A stretch of 64,000 nucleotides of DNA, taken from the NCBI GenBank assembly GCA_025617745.1, contig CM046863.1, positions 9,288,935 through 9,352,934 of the forward strand, given 5' to 3'. Shown here piece after piece: positions 21,924 to 31,808 of the stretch. The position numbers and the translations under genes were made by a program. Numbering within the stretch: position 1 is the first letter of the stretch; each line of letters starts with the position of its first letter. This DNA is from Heliocidaris erythrogramma. Taxonomy: Eukaryota; Echinodermata; Echinoidea; Camarodonta; Echinometridae. Under the pieces are notes generated by a model. The model did not search any database and was not told the DNA's origin. It worked only from the letters and a program-made list of their open reading frames with translations.

Positions 21924-24900
21924 GTAAGCCAATAGTTAGTATGTTCCAACTTATTACTTTGCCTTTTTTCCATACTTGTTTTTTAGGTAGAGGTTGTGGT
22001 CTAGTTTATAAGTTTCCGGACTGTGAACAACAAGATACGGGGTTCAAATCTATGTAACGTTTACACGAAACGTTTGCTCCATTTGGTACAACTAGATATA
22101 CTGGGCCTTTTTATGTGAAAGAAAATCAAAGCAAGCTGTGCAGCAATGTTACGACAGTGATTCCCTTTGAATGTAATGTATTGTCTTAAGCTTCTCTTTC
22201 CGATTTATCCCCCACCCTCTCTATTTTTCTCTCTGTCTCTTTCCCTTTCTCAATCTCCTTTTTTCTCTCTCTTCATATATACACACTTCTGTTATTATTC
22301 TTTCTTTTCTCTCTCTTTCTCTCTCTCTCTTTCTCTCACTTTAACCCTCTACTCAACTTTTCGTTCACTTTCTTTCTCTTTTCTAACCTTCTCTCTCTCT
22401 CTCTTTCTCTCTCTCTCTCCTTTTCCTCTTTCCCTTGATGACACAGAAATTTAAAATCTTTTAATTTAGAATGCAATAATTGAGAATTCTATTTAGTTTT
22501 ATTATGTATGATTTATACACCTACATCATATAAGTTTAATGATTGGAACTTCGAGTGATTGTAGGAATGAGTTTTATATGTATGGCTCTGTAAATAGAGC
22601 AATTTTAGCTATCAAGCTCCATGTTCTTTTTTTATTGCAATAAAACGATACAATTTAATTCGATTCAATTCGATATTAAACATTTAAAAATAGAAATAGT
22701 TTATTACTGAAGTCTATTAATTATATCTGGCACATAGTATATGCTACACATCAATAATGTACAGAACATTCTAGTCCAGCTTGATTTTATAATTTTGTTA
22801 TGATTTTGAAGGTTCCATAACCTAACATTACATAACGCAACTGTTCCAGTTATCTTGTAGTCAGTAGCTCAATATTCAAATGAATCTGCTATAGTATTCA
22901 TTATTATAGCCTCTCCCTTGAAGACAGATTTGTAGTTGATTTGAAAGATTCCAACCATGAGATTAATTTACATGTCTGTAGTTAAACAATGATGGTTTGA
23001 GCCGAAGAAAATGTGATATATTATACACCCGAACAAGAAAATCAGTCTTCGCTTGTTTCTTTCTAGATCAAGTCAGCGGTTCCAGAAACGAAAGTAGAAG
23101 TGCCGACGAACAGGTGGATTACGAGCACACCTCAAAACCCGAAGATGTAGAGAAACATCTACTACAGCAAGACGTGGACTCCGCACCTGCTCCTGAAGAG
23201 GTCGTAGAACAAAGTTCTGTTGATAATCGTGATTCCATAGACAAATGCAGTGAAGAGTCGGGCGTGATTCGCCTTGAGAAGCATCACATTGAGGTCCAGG
23301 TTCCTCCAAGTGAGCCTTGGAGGGTTAAAGACATCACTGTGAGAGTTAACACTGAAGTTCCACCGGAATTGTTGGACCTGCTACAAGAGAACGAAGCAAT
23401 CATCAGTGTTGGCCTTGAGATGTCACCATCTGATGCAAAGTTCAGCACACCAGTCAAAGAGACAATGCCTCACTCCGCCATTTTTACGAGACTCGATACT
23501 GCATCAATTGGGACGTACTATCGGGAAAGCAGTAAGAATATCATGAAGATGATAACATCGCTAATTTTTATGTCACTTGTACGGAGCCCGGGAAGTGGCA
23601 TGGCGATTTATGTTTAATCTCGTTCTCTTGACTTACTATCTTGACTTATTATGTTGACCATTGATCTCGAGATATTACGATGATGCTTCAAGGTAATATC
23701 TCTAGGGAACGAGAGAAAATAATTACCATATCACTTCCCGGGCTCCGTATACATGTAAAGTCGGCAGTGACATCTCAATAAATTTTGGCTTTTCTATTAA
23801 AGCATTCTTTATTATACACTATCATATTTTTTCTTATTTAAAAAAAAATGTGTCACAGAATCCAACTTTCAGTGAGGAAAACCTGCCCCCCCCCCCCCCC
23901 CCTTAAACGTGGAACGACTTACAACCGAGGGTTGATTTATTGTTACTGGAAATCGGTGTTTAAAGCTTGGGTACTCAACGTGAACAATGTGTCTTCTCCC
24001 CTGTCGTTTCTACGTTCCCTTGTGTATTTTTCCCAGATATTATATTTTGTTTTGTGTGTTCAACATCAGAATAAGCTGCAATTCATGATATCTTATATTT
24101 TCTATTTAAAGACTCCGACAGCTTTTCGTTGATTACGTTTGCCCGTGGTGACCCTCGATGTGTTGTAAGAGAGCGAGACCTTGATCTCTACATCGATCAC
24201 TTCTCTGAATGGTGGATTATTGCCTTCATTACAAGAACATTCTTCGGCAAACGTGTCATCTGTATACCCCATTTCCCCGTATCAACCCCAAGGAATGCTG
24301 AACACCTGTTACATCTCTGCATAAGGGATGATAACCTTGGGAAAGTAGAGGTATGAAAGGGAAGAGGGAATCATCGCTCAACATAATTTATTTCCAAAAG
24401 TCACCAAACACTTTCAACAATTCTGATTTATATATTCGACGTCGTTCAAGTTAAAGCTCATTCTAAATTTATATTTAACACAATGAAACAATGGCAAGAT
24501 TTTGAGATAAGAAAATAAATTATCAGAATTTAAGACATGGATATCGGTGCAAATATTTAACATATTAGATTATGGAATGTAAGTTTCAAAAACACATTTT
24601 AGCAAGAGTGGTTTCATAGTTAGGAAGGATCTGCGGCAAATATACAGGCCTACGTGTAAGAGGTAACTTCTCAAGTTGCCTTCTTAATAAGAAATAATCC
24701 TCCATTCCCGTCCAGCCCCATGTTCAATCTTTCCCTGTCTTACTTAATAATAGCCGTTGTACTGTTCCCATCATTTTCTTATTTCATAACACTTTGTATG
24801 GTTTAAATAGGCACATATATTTGCTTGACATATAAACGTCTAATTTCATGATAGCATGAGCTAGCTATAGGTCTGCTCAAAACTTTCTTTTTGTCTAAAA

Positions 24901-27900
24901 AATCAGCCTAAATCTGGATACATGGCACCGATTGAGGGAGAAGAGTTTTTCATTGCATGGCGTTCTGGAGATCTTGAAGTCACTTGTATTGCAGACAACA
25001 AGAATATAGGCACCAGGGTAAGTTGATAAGTTAAAAATTGTGGTAGATTTTTATACACTTTTTCGCGCTTATTCTCTTAGGACCGTATTATGGTAATGCA
25101 CTTTAACCCGACGCCGGTTCAAAGATCACGTTTGACAAAAGGAAGACTTAAACGGGAAGTCCACGTTGGTATTTCGTTGGTTTGAATAAAAGCAGCAAAA
25201 TTAGAGAAACAGATTAGTGAAAGTTTGAGCAAAATCTGACAAGAAATAAACTTATGAATTTATGAAGTTGTAATCAATCAAACACAAATCGGCAACTCCG
25301 TGACGAGCTCCTCCCACATTTGCTTCGTGCAGAAAATTTTCATAAATTCTCATTTTCTTAGCTGTTGATGTCTTGATGAAGGAATAGGTTTGTTTCATAC
25401 AGGTTCTGTTTAACAATATATGTGCACTGATTATATCTATGGTGCATGTTTGATGAAATAATTTAGAGAAATTGGAAATTTATGATTGTTGTAGTATACA
25501 GGGCAAATGAGAGAGGACGATACCTCATGGACTAGCAAATTTGTGTTTCATTGATTACAACTTCAGATTTTTAATTTTTTTTTTGGTTATCGGATTTTGA
25601 TCAAACTTTTATTCATTGGTTTCTTTAAGTTTTTTGCTTCTTTTATATTCAACATGATATCAGGGTGGATTTGCCACTTTAACCCTCTAATTTTCTTCAT
25701 CGAACTCGATTTTAGACAAAAGCTTTTTTGAATGCAGGGTCGGCTTTACATCTTAATAGAATACGGGCCTTCTAGTTTTCCTCACTGTACCATTTAGTAA
25801 AAGAGACAGGGTAACCTTAGCCGAGAATCACCTTTAAATCGGCCACTACATGTACGTTTTTGTAAGTATAAGAATGTCACACTAATGTTGTATAACTATA
25901 GACAGACATAAAAATTTTCCTACAGTTCGGTCCAACATGACTGTGTTTGTCAGTTTAGTTCAGTTTATTTCCACATTCAAATTACATAACAAATAGTAGG
26001 AACAACTAAACCTAATTAAATACAAACAGAAAATGCTTCTGAAGAAGCAACACAAATTAAAATGTGAAAGGTGGGGTACTAACAAAGTCCAATCGACACA
26101 TCAAAGATCAATCCGCAAAACATTGAAATATGATAAGTATTAAAGAGCTTCAGTACACCTATCCATCTATCTGGTACAATGCTACATCGGAATTTAATCA
26201 GCATACATGGCATATGGTTCGCTAAAGGTTTTGTTTTGTTTTTGTTTTTGTTGTACTATCAGTAGATATTTAATTTATATCTTCATAAATTCCCCTCAAT
26301 ATTGTGAAATGATGGAAGCGGTTTTTGTCCTATGGGCTCCTAATATCAAAGTGGAGGGAGGTCTATAATAGACGCACTTTGCACCATTAAGCGTGCAGAG
26401 GGTAAAGTACTGGCATCAAAGATAAATTTTAATCTATCTTCCTTGAAGTTACTCTGTGTCTTTCTTTACAGAAGCGACAGGAAAGTTTGTTTCATAACTT
26501 GACTGAGACTAAAGTATCATTCGTTGTGAACACTACAGCCACTAACAAACCCAAAGTCTTCATCCAGTTCAATTTGGAACAAAGAGCGACGATAGAAATC
26601 ATTTGTCCAATGCATTTGTCAGGTAACGAATGGTATATCTAAAGCGTGTCTTTGCCATGCCAGTCTTCACAGCTTTATGCGAAATTGTTCTACGAGTCGT
26701 TACATGGAATAATGAGGTTATAAACGGTTACACACTCAAAAGAGATAGGTAAAATTTACCCAGAACATATGTATTTGTTTGGTAGATTTTTACCCGATGT
26801 AGGGTACATATTGCGTAGGATTTAACTTACTTTAGAAAGCATTGATAATTATCACAATTCAGTGTATATTTCTAAAAGATTCTTCAATTCTGACAGACGC
26901 CATATGTTGACAGTGGGAGCAATAGAATAAGAGCAGGAAGAGGTAGCAGTACAAATAGTAATTGTAGTTGTAGTTGCAGACGTAGTAGCAGAAGAATGAT
27001 ACTTTCTTTGGTGATTACCACATGGCTGCTTTGCCTAATGGCCTTCAACTTTGTCGAGAACAATTATACATTGTATAAGTATGAAATAGTAAAATTGTAA
27101 AATCATGATAATTTGTTAAATTCAACACAGACTAAGCAATTTGTGTCCGATCCGAGCATCTACGTCATAATAACCGAAGGGATATTGTTCATATTGGTCT
27201 TGTTGGTCAGTCATGGAGCCCTTGGGGAGCGTTTCATCAACTGTCTTGTCGGTGATTTTTACCAAATTTGCTCTCAGCCAATCAGATGCAAGGATTTCAG
27301 TAGCTTATAACAGTTATTGCAACTTGTCATTGATGACAAGTTTTATAAAACAGGGCCCTGGTCAAATAGGATTCATGTGGTTGTTTGGTCTAAAGACTTA
27401 ATGATTGGTTCGGTTATATTGATAACATAATCACTCGTATATATGTAGGTTCGTAAAAAGCATATTTCAATTTTTTATTTCCATTTCAATATTAATTAGT
27501 TTAGTTTTCGTCTTTCCGTTTTATCCCATAGAAGTAATTCATCAGCCTTCTCTAGAGAGTTCTGTAAGACCACAGCCATCCCAAGAAGGAATCCCTCTAG
27601 AGACTATTTGCAGAATCGATTCCCAAGGTAAGCACTCCCTCTTGGCAAGCTGCTATGACCACGCGCACTGTTCTTTAATTCACCGTGAAAATGACTTTTC
27701 ATTTTCGCATGAAACAAATTCATATTCCCAAGTTACTTCAAAGAGCACAGAGAAAGATATCTTTTATTCCAAAACTAATCGTCGTTAGTATATTTCTAAA
27801 ATATCTTTCATTGCAGAGTTTCAGATAAAAGCCATTCGTTGAAAATAGGAGTAGGCCTAGTGGAATAAGAACAGGAAGATTTAGCACATAGTAATGGTAG

Positions 27901-30897
27901 TTGTACTAGTAGCAGCAGAAGAAGTAATAGTATAATTGATATGATGATTTCCACTTTTCTGATCCACCTAATGGTCTAAAATTTTGCACAGAACAATAGA
28001 GTGGAGAAGCATGAACGTAAATAGTTTTTGGCATGATGAAGTGAAATTATAACCATTTGTACTGTCTTTAACACAGACAAAACAAATTGTGTCCGATCCG
28101 AGCATCCACGTCATAATGATTAATTGAATAATTGTCATCTTGGCTAACCTGCTGCATGGTCAGTAAAAGTCTTTTGATTAAGGCCCTGGTCAAATAGGGG
28201 ATTTGTGGTTGTTTACACTACCATCCTGATATCATCGGTTTGGCTAGTTTTTCAACATGATATCTCCGTGAAATTGAGTATATTTTAATTTCTTATTTCC
28301 ATGTTGATATTAATTGGTTTTCGTTTTCTCTTTTTACTCCATTTCAAATCAGACCCTATGGAGGTAAGTCATCAGTCTTGTCTTCAGAGTCCTGTAAGAA
28401 CACGATCATCCCAGGAAGAAATCCCTCATGTAGAGACTATTGGCTCAATCGAATCATCAGGTAATCCCCATTCCCGTTCTTAATATTAGCCATTAATCTT
28501 GTATCTTAAGGCAACGCACACCATACAACCGAACAACGACTAAATTCTGAAAAATATTGCAGTATAAAAAATGTGATTTCTTCTTGATTGATGTCCCAAA
28601 TGTTAATAAGAGTAGTCATGTCTAAATTTCAAGGCCATATATATATATATATATGCGAAGATATCCAACTTTAACATTTCGACGGCGTCTCGGTAAATTG
28701 TATAGCGTGAGGATTGATGAGACAGGAGACAAAAAACGAAGGTGAACTTCAACTTTATTGGATCAAGCTTTCGGCCTTCACGGCCTTCTTCAGGTTCGAA
28801 AGTGAGGTTTCCTTGAGGGTGACTAATGTATGAGTCACCCTGAACGAAACCTCACTTTCGAACCTGAAGAAGGCTGTGAAGGCCGAAAGCTTGATCGAAT
28901 AAAGTTGAAGTTCAGCTTCGTCCTTTGTCACCTGTCTCATCAATCCTCACGCTATATATGTATATATACACACACATATGTGTGTATGTGTGTGTGTGTG
29001 TGGGGGGGGGGGGGGGTTACATAGATTGAGTTGTGGGGTGCAGAGAACAATAGAGCAAAATGGTGGCCTTTATTCCGTCATGCTTGTGGGGTACAAAATA
29101 CAATAGGAGAAGTGTTTGTGGGGTACAAAATACAATAGTAGAAAACAATAAAGTTTCCCACAAATCAATGTGTGTAGAGGTGTGTGTGTGTGTACGTGCC
29201 CTACGTAACCTTTTCTGTATTATGTGTAAACATGAATACTTCACCACTATAACACGCGCGTGCACGAGTATCAGAATCAAGTTCCTACATTACATTAGAG
29301 TGTGAGTGGGCGATTGAAGGTGCGTGGGTGCATGTTTACAGATGAGATAAATGGGAGATGAGTGTGTTTCAAACGCAAACGAAATCTAGATTCCAGGAAA
29401 GTGTAATGTATTCTTCACCCTTTCCTTTTTTATCGATGATATCAAAATGTTTATGAAGTATAACGTAAAAGATAGTAATGTTTTGTTTTGTTTTTGTTTG
29501 TTTTTTTATTTCAGGACAACCAAGCTCAAAGACGCCTCCAGGAGATGAAGCTAAAAAGTAATTCAATATCTAGCTTCCCATTTTTATTATTTTGGCATTC
29601 ATTTTTTTTTTCGGGTGAGAAGGGGGTTAGCTTAATGTTGTGTTGATATGTTGTTTGTGCACTACTTTCCTGATTCTCTCTTGTAACTATTCACCAGGAG
29701 GATTGCCGTTTAATTCCGTCGTCAATCAATATGTAACTAACGTGGAGAAGGTTTACGGTTCACCATGTGTGTTGGTAGGAGTCAACCTGTCCGAAACGTC
29801 GAGTAACCTCCTACTCAAGCCTCATCTACTCAAACCTTCGCTACTCAATCCATCGCTGCTCATCCATCGATCATCAACCAAGTCTTCTCATCTCATCTCA
29901 TCTGGTCTACAGTCCTTTTCAGGACTTCACCCATTGTCACGAAAGATTATTTCTCCTTTTCTCTCTTGTCATCCTTTCTCGTCTATCCATCTCTAATTTC
30001 CTTTTCCCCTTTCCTCCTACCAACACACATGGTGAACCGTAAACCTTCTCCACGTTATAAGCTCCACCATGCAAACCTTCAAAGATCATCCAATATGTAA
30101 CTGTTGTCATTGTCAACAAGGTCTGTGGTTTACGTCACTTAATCGACAGTTGAAGAGAATGTGACATAAATATGACATTATTTTAGACTATATTTATAGA
30201 ATCATAGACCTATCCTTCTAAGCTAGTTTTTACCAGAGGTTGTGGCAGATGTATCCTCAAAGGTGGTAGCAAGTTGCTTTGGAAGACAGACGAGGAATCT
30301 GAGAAACAAATGTTAAAAAATAATGAAGAAAGTTATGAGATCTCTGTTGCAAACTGGACGGTCAAATTGGCGAATTGGTAATGACCCAGATGGGATGTAT
30401 TGCAAAGCCCGGTTGGTGAAGAGATGAATAGAACTTAGTATAAATGAATTAATGTCAAACAAATGGGAGCATTGCCTCTATTCACGCCATTCAGTTCAGC
30501 ATAGTATTTCACCTTTTACAAATTCATCATTTTTATTTTTTTATAATATTTTTTCAAGTCTTCTTCTTCCTATTAATTAATAAACAGCTTAAAATACACA
30601 CAGTTCAAGAAGTTACCTTTTTTTTTTAATCCCAGCCCTGGACATTCCCCGGCAGTAACAGATGCGCATTTGCTAAAGCTCTCTCAAGAACTCCTTCCGG
30701 GTCATTTCACCGCTTTATACGTTGCTCTGGGAATTTCAGCAGGTATTGCAGAAGGCATCAGAGTTAAGAAGATGTACGACTATCCAGAGACGTACATGCA
30801 ACTACTGCAGCTTTGGAAGGCAGAATCTCATAGGACCTTGGCAGACCTGGACGAGGTTCTTCGAAAGACTAAGGCCAGTGGTCTCAGTTCCAAATAA
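18791..30897 (+). CDS. Ankyrin-repeat / ZU5 / UPA / Death-domain protein (9 exons, 1535 aa)
   Basis: Joined exons 18791-21923, 23067-23531, 24112-24350, 24907-25017, 26472-26622, 27532-27627, 28353-28460, 29515-29557 and 30636-30897 give 4608 nt with every splice phase matching and a single terminal TAA. The order is 31 ankyrin repeats (residues about 24-1044), an acidic linker (1045-1114), ZU5 (about 1115-1240), UPA (about 1245-1366), a linker made of two homologous exons (1367-1435), and a Death domain (about 1455-1530). No signal peptide or membrane segment, so probably a cytoplasmic scaffold or adaptor. By family knowledge, ZU5-UPA-Death modules (UNC5, PIDD, ankyrins) bind partners and can pass death or inflammatory signals; the partner here is unknown. 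The start has a good context (AACCATGG) and an in-frame TAA 21 nt upstream, but the protein begins mid-repeat, so an upstream coding exon remains possible. Confidence 0.88.
21987..22060 (+). mobile_element. tRNA-like sequence (SINE head or tRNA pseudogene) in intron 1
   Basis: A 74-bp stretch has a box-A-like TGTGGTCTAGTTTATA (21995-22010) and a box-B-like GGGTTCAAATC (22040-22050), the spacing of a tRNA-type RNA polymerase III promoter. The acceptor stem does not pair, so it is not a working tRNA. Echinoderm SINEs start in this way; whether the rest to about 22160 belongs to it is not clear. Confidence 0.4.
22165..22675 (+). mobile_element. LINE 3'-end fragment with CT-rich tract (intron 1)
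   Basis: A pyrimidine-rich block (22195-22437) is followed by AT-rich sequence ending TTGCAATAAAACGATACAAT with repeated ATTCGATTCAATTCGA words. This is the same layout and type of tail as the LINE 3' region ending at 15330. No RT sequence remains. Confidence 0.5.
23067..23531 (+). CDS. Exon 2: acidic linker and first part of ZU5
   Basis: Acceptor TTTCTAG ends at 23066, donor GTAAGA starts at 23532. The first two bases complete the codon begun by the last base of exon 1 (GAT, Asp). An acidic, Ser/Glu-rich linker of about 70 residues leads into HHIEVQVPPSEPWRVKD and ISVGLEMSPSD, then TMPHSAIF, the VTLPHC-like strand typical of ZU5. Ends phase 1. Confidence 0.88.
23582..23747. mobile_element. 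TA-flanked MITE (166 bp) in intron 2
   Basis: Begins CGGAGCCCGGGAAGTG and ends with its complement CACTTCCCGGGCTCCG, each 16 bp and perfect, flanked by TA on both sides (23580-23581, 23748-23749). Inner arms also pair (AATCTCGTTCTC / GAACGAGAGAA). Ends and TA target are those of Tc1/mariner-type MITEs. It starts only about 50 bp after the exon 2 donor. Confidence 0.8.
24112..24350 (+). CDS. Exon 3: end of ZU5, start of UPA
   Basis: I chose the acceptor ending at 24111 (TTTAAAG) because it restores phase. The alternative CAG at 24119-24121 gives the wrong phase. It reads NSDSFS, then CVVRERDLDLYIDHFSEWW, the closing strands of ZU5, then GKRVICIPHF, the opening of UPA. Donor GTATGA at 24351; ends phase 0. 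Confidence 0.83.
24907..25017 (+). CDS. Exon 4: UPA, middle part
   Basis: Acceptor AATCAG ends at 24906, donor GTAAGT starts at 25018. 37 codons, phase 0 on both sides, reading PKSGYMAPIEGEEFFIAWRS and on through a VTCIADNKN stretch. Fits the UPA beta fold. Confidence 0.82.
25153..25678. mobile_element. TTAA-flanked foldback MITE in intron 4
   Basis: TTAA at 25149-25152 and 25679-25682 flank a 526-bp segment whose ends, ACGGGAAGTCCACGTTG and the complement of AGTGGCAAATCCACCCTG, are imperfect inverted repeats. Further inward, GCAAAATCTGACAA pairs with the complement of TTATCGGATTTTGATC. The ends resemble AGGGAAATCCAACC of the foldback at 4770 and 44770, suggesting one superfamily (piggyBac/Kolobok-like by target). 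Confidence 0.65.
25960..26180 (-). mobile_element. LINE 3' tail fragment in intron 4
   Basis: Starts with CAGTTTATTTCCACATTCAA and ACAAATAGT-like sequence comparable to the 3' end of the minus-strand LINE at 8590-8650. No protein remains; limits are approximate. Confidence 0.4.
26472..26622 (+). CDS. Exon 5: UPA, last part
   Basis: Strong acceptor TTTCTTTACAG ends at 26471; donor GTAACG starts at 26623. It codes KRQESLFHNLTETKVSFVV and the FIQFNLEQRATIEI strand, then ICPMHLS. Begins phase 0, ends phase 1. Confidence 0.85.
26909..27627 (+). repeat. Tandem genomic duplication, unit a (intron 5 + exon 6)
   Basis: Matches 27838-28460 in order: AATAGAATAAGAGCAGGAAG-type start, a GTAGTTG/AGCAGAAG tract, a CCTAATGG block, CAATTTGTGTCCGATCCGAG (27138), GGCCCTGGTCAAATAGG (27353), and the exon. 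Divergence is moderate with several indels, so it is not very recent. Confidence 0.8.
27532..27627 (+). CDS. Exon 6: linker exon, duplicate a
   Basis: Acceptor TTATCCCATAG ends at 27531; donor GTAAGC starts at 27628. Phase 1 on both sides, so it can be added or skipped without breaking the frame. It reads EVIHQPSLESSVRPQPSQEG then IPLETI. Clearly homologous to exon 7, and the flanking introns match too. Confidence 0.82.
27838..28460 (+). repeat. Tandem genomic duplication, unit b (intron 6 + exon 7)
   Basis: Second unit: GGAATAAGAACAGGAAGA, CCTAATGGTCTAAAATTTTG, AAATTGTGTCCGATCCGAGC (28085), GGCCCTGGTCAAATAGG (28182), then exon 7. Both units keep working splice sites, so the duplication lengthened the UPA-Death linker by one in-frame exon. 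Confidence 0.8.
28353..28460 (+). CDS. Exon 7: linker exon, duplicate b
   Basis: Acceptor ATTTCAAATCAG ends at 28352; donor GTAATC starts at 28461. Symmetric phase 1. It reads PMEVSHQSCLQSPVRTRSSQ then EEIPHVETIGSIESS, matching exon 6 residue for residue at about half of the positions. Proline/serine-rich and probably flexible. Confidence 0.82.
28697..28965. mobile_element. Penelope-type foldback in intron 7
   Basis: A nearly perfect palindrome of about 120-bp arms around a short loop (about 28817-28838). The right arm reads, on the + strand, CCTGAAGAAGGCTGTGAAGG then CCGAAAGCTTGATCGAATAA; the left arm is its complement. CTGANGAAG...GCCGAAA followed by an AATAAAG-like word is the kind of motif found in terminal regions of Penelope-like elements, so this looks like two such ends head to head. 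No coding sequence. Confidence 0.6.
28981..29016. repeat. (GT)n followed by poly-G
   Basis: Alternating GT from about 28979 runs into an uninterrupted 15-G run ending near 29016. Just before it is a short (CA)/(TA) patch; together they form a small simple-sequence block in intron 7. Confidence 0.9.
29515..29557 (+). CDS. Exon 8: short linker exon
   Basis: Acceptor TTTTATTTCAG ends at 29514; donor GTAATT starts at 29558. 43 nt, phase 1 in and phase 2 out, reading GQPSSKTPPGDEAK. It is short, but the phase fit with both neighbours supports it. Confidence 0.75.
29739..30056. repeat. 43-bp perfect inverted repeat in intron 8
   Basis: 29739-29781 (AACGTGGAGAAGGTTTACGG, CACATGGTGAACC on the other strand) is exactly complementary to 30014-30056, with a 232-bp spacer that includes GTCCGAAACGTCGAG and repeated CTACTCAA words. 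It could be a small transposon or a folded intronic RNA structure. Confidence 0.75.
30636..30897 (+). CDS. Exon 9: Death domain and stop
   Basis: The acceptor TTTTTTTTTTAATCCCAG ends at 30635 and phase 2 matches exon 8. About 86 residues follow, with the helical pattern of a Death domain: DAHLLKLSQELLPGHFTALY (helix 1-2), EGIRVKKMYDYPETYMQLLQ, the conserved Trp in LLQLWK, and a last helix TLADLDEVLRKT. The protein ends ASGLSSK and TAA. This is a homotypic interaction module; partner unknown. Confidence 0.88.
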
Positions 30898-31070
30898 TAT
30901 CAACTACGTTGTGTAGTGCCAAAGTAGAGAATGTATCTTCTTGGTGAATATGAACTGAATGATTTTAATTAATCTTGGAATCTTTACTCGCTTGGATGGA
31001 AGATAAACTATCAATTCTTGACCAAGCACCCTGTAAATAGGCCTATGATGAAAATATGAATCATAGGCCG

Positions 31071-31076
31071 AATAAA
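31071..31076 (+). terminator. Polyadenylation signal of the ankyrin/Death gene
   Basis: AATAAA about 175 bp downstream of the TAA, in an otherwise AT-rich 3' untranslated region. It is the first canonical signal after the stop, so a 3' UTR of about 200 nt is likely. Confidence 0.6.
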
Positions 31077-31120
31077 GCTAGAAAAAGCCTTACAATGGTT
31101 TGTAGACTTTTGCATCCATC

Positions 31121-31260
31121 TCAGATATTCCAATCGAGCAAGCTAGTATTGTAGAAGGCGTGAGAATTGAGATGATAAACAACTACCCAGAGACGTACAT
31201 GCAACTATACTGCAGCTTTAGAAGACAAAGGCTGAATGTCTTAGATTTTAATACAAAAAT
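31121..31260 (+). pseudogene. Degenerate second copy of the Death-domain exon
   Basis: Downstream of the polyA signal the sequence reads ...ASIVEGVRIEMINNYPETYM and then QL, matching AGIAEGIRVKKMYDYPETYM in exon 9. The DNA ACAACTACCCAGAGACGTAC is nearly identical to ACGACTATCCAGAGACGTAC. A 2-bp insertion (CTATACTGCAG against CTACTGCAG) then shifts the frame. It lacks the N-terminal part of the exon and a convincing splice site. It is a local duplicate and not used. Confidence 0.75.
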
Positions 31261-31302
31261 AATGCCAAAGTAGAGATTTCAGATGCACTCTATCATGTCT
31301 AT

Positions 31303-31489
31303 AATGAATTGGGTAAAAAATTTCCCATGTTGGGTAAAAGATGGAACGTGCATGTTTCTTGGGTAAATCTTACCCAAATTTAACATTAGGTAAGGTTTAA
31401 CCCAAATTTGACATTAGGTAAGATTTAACGCAAATTTACTTAACGAACATGCATGTTCAATTTATTTTTTACCAAACTCATTCTCGATT
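31303..31489. mobile_element. Small GGTAAA-rich inverted-repeat element
   Basis: Ends GAATTGGGTAAAAAAT and ATTTTTTACCAAACTCATTC are roughly inverted. The inside has a tandem 28-bp pair (ACATTAGGTAAG(G/A)TTTAAC). Related GGTAAA/TTTACCC words are in intron 5 at 26750-26800, so it is probably a dispersed MITE. Confidence 0.4.
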
Positions 31490-31808
31490 TAGATAGATAA
31501 CTTTGTAATGTTTGGCACAATTGCACAGATTAGACTACCATGTCTTGTTACAGTATCTTGTTACATTTTCAGTATACTCACATTCAATTCCTGAAGGAAG
31601 ATGGATTTTCCGTTTTGGTTATATTATTTAAACACGTTCTAAGATTGATTTGGTATCACTGCTCCTTCTGTGTTCCAATAACCACAATCATGACAATTAT
31701 CAATATTTGCGTCTAGTACCCTTGTTTTTTTATTTGTATTATTACGTAAATTATGTAAAAATGATGCGCGCACATGGCTCTGTTTTCTCATCTGTATTTG
31801 TTTCATCC

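Noticed and set aside
21924..22057. Continuation of the ankyrin exon as coding sequence to a stop at 22057
   Set aside because: A strong donor at 21924 joins in phase to exon 2. The residues after it have no repeat character and include the tRNA-like segment.
24119..24121. CAG acceptor for exon 3
   Set aside because: It would put exon 3 out of phase with exon 2. The AAG acceptor 10 bp upstream closes the phase and adds a family-like NSDSFS segment.
29761..29815. A third hammerhead-like motif around GTCCGAAACGTCG
   Set aside because: The CTGANGA core is not present upstream and the stem would be only three pairs, so it was not called.
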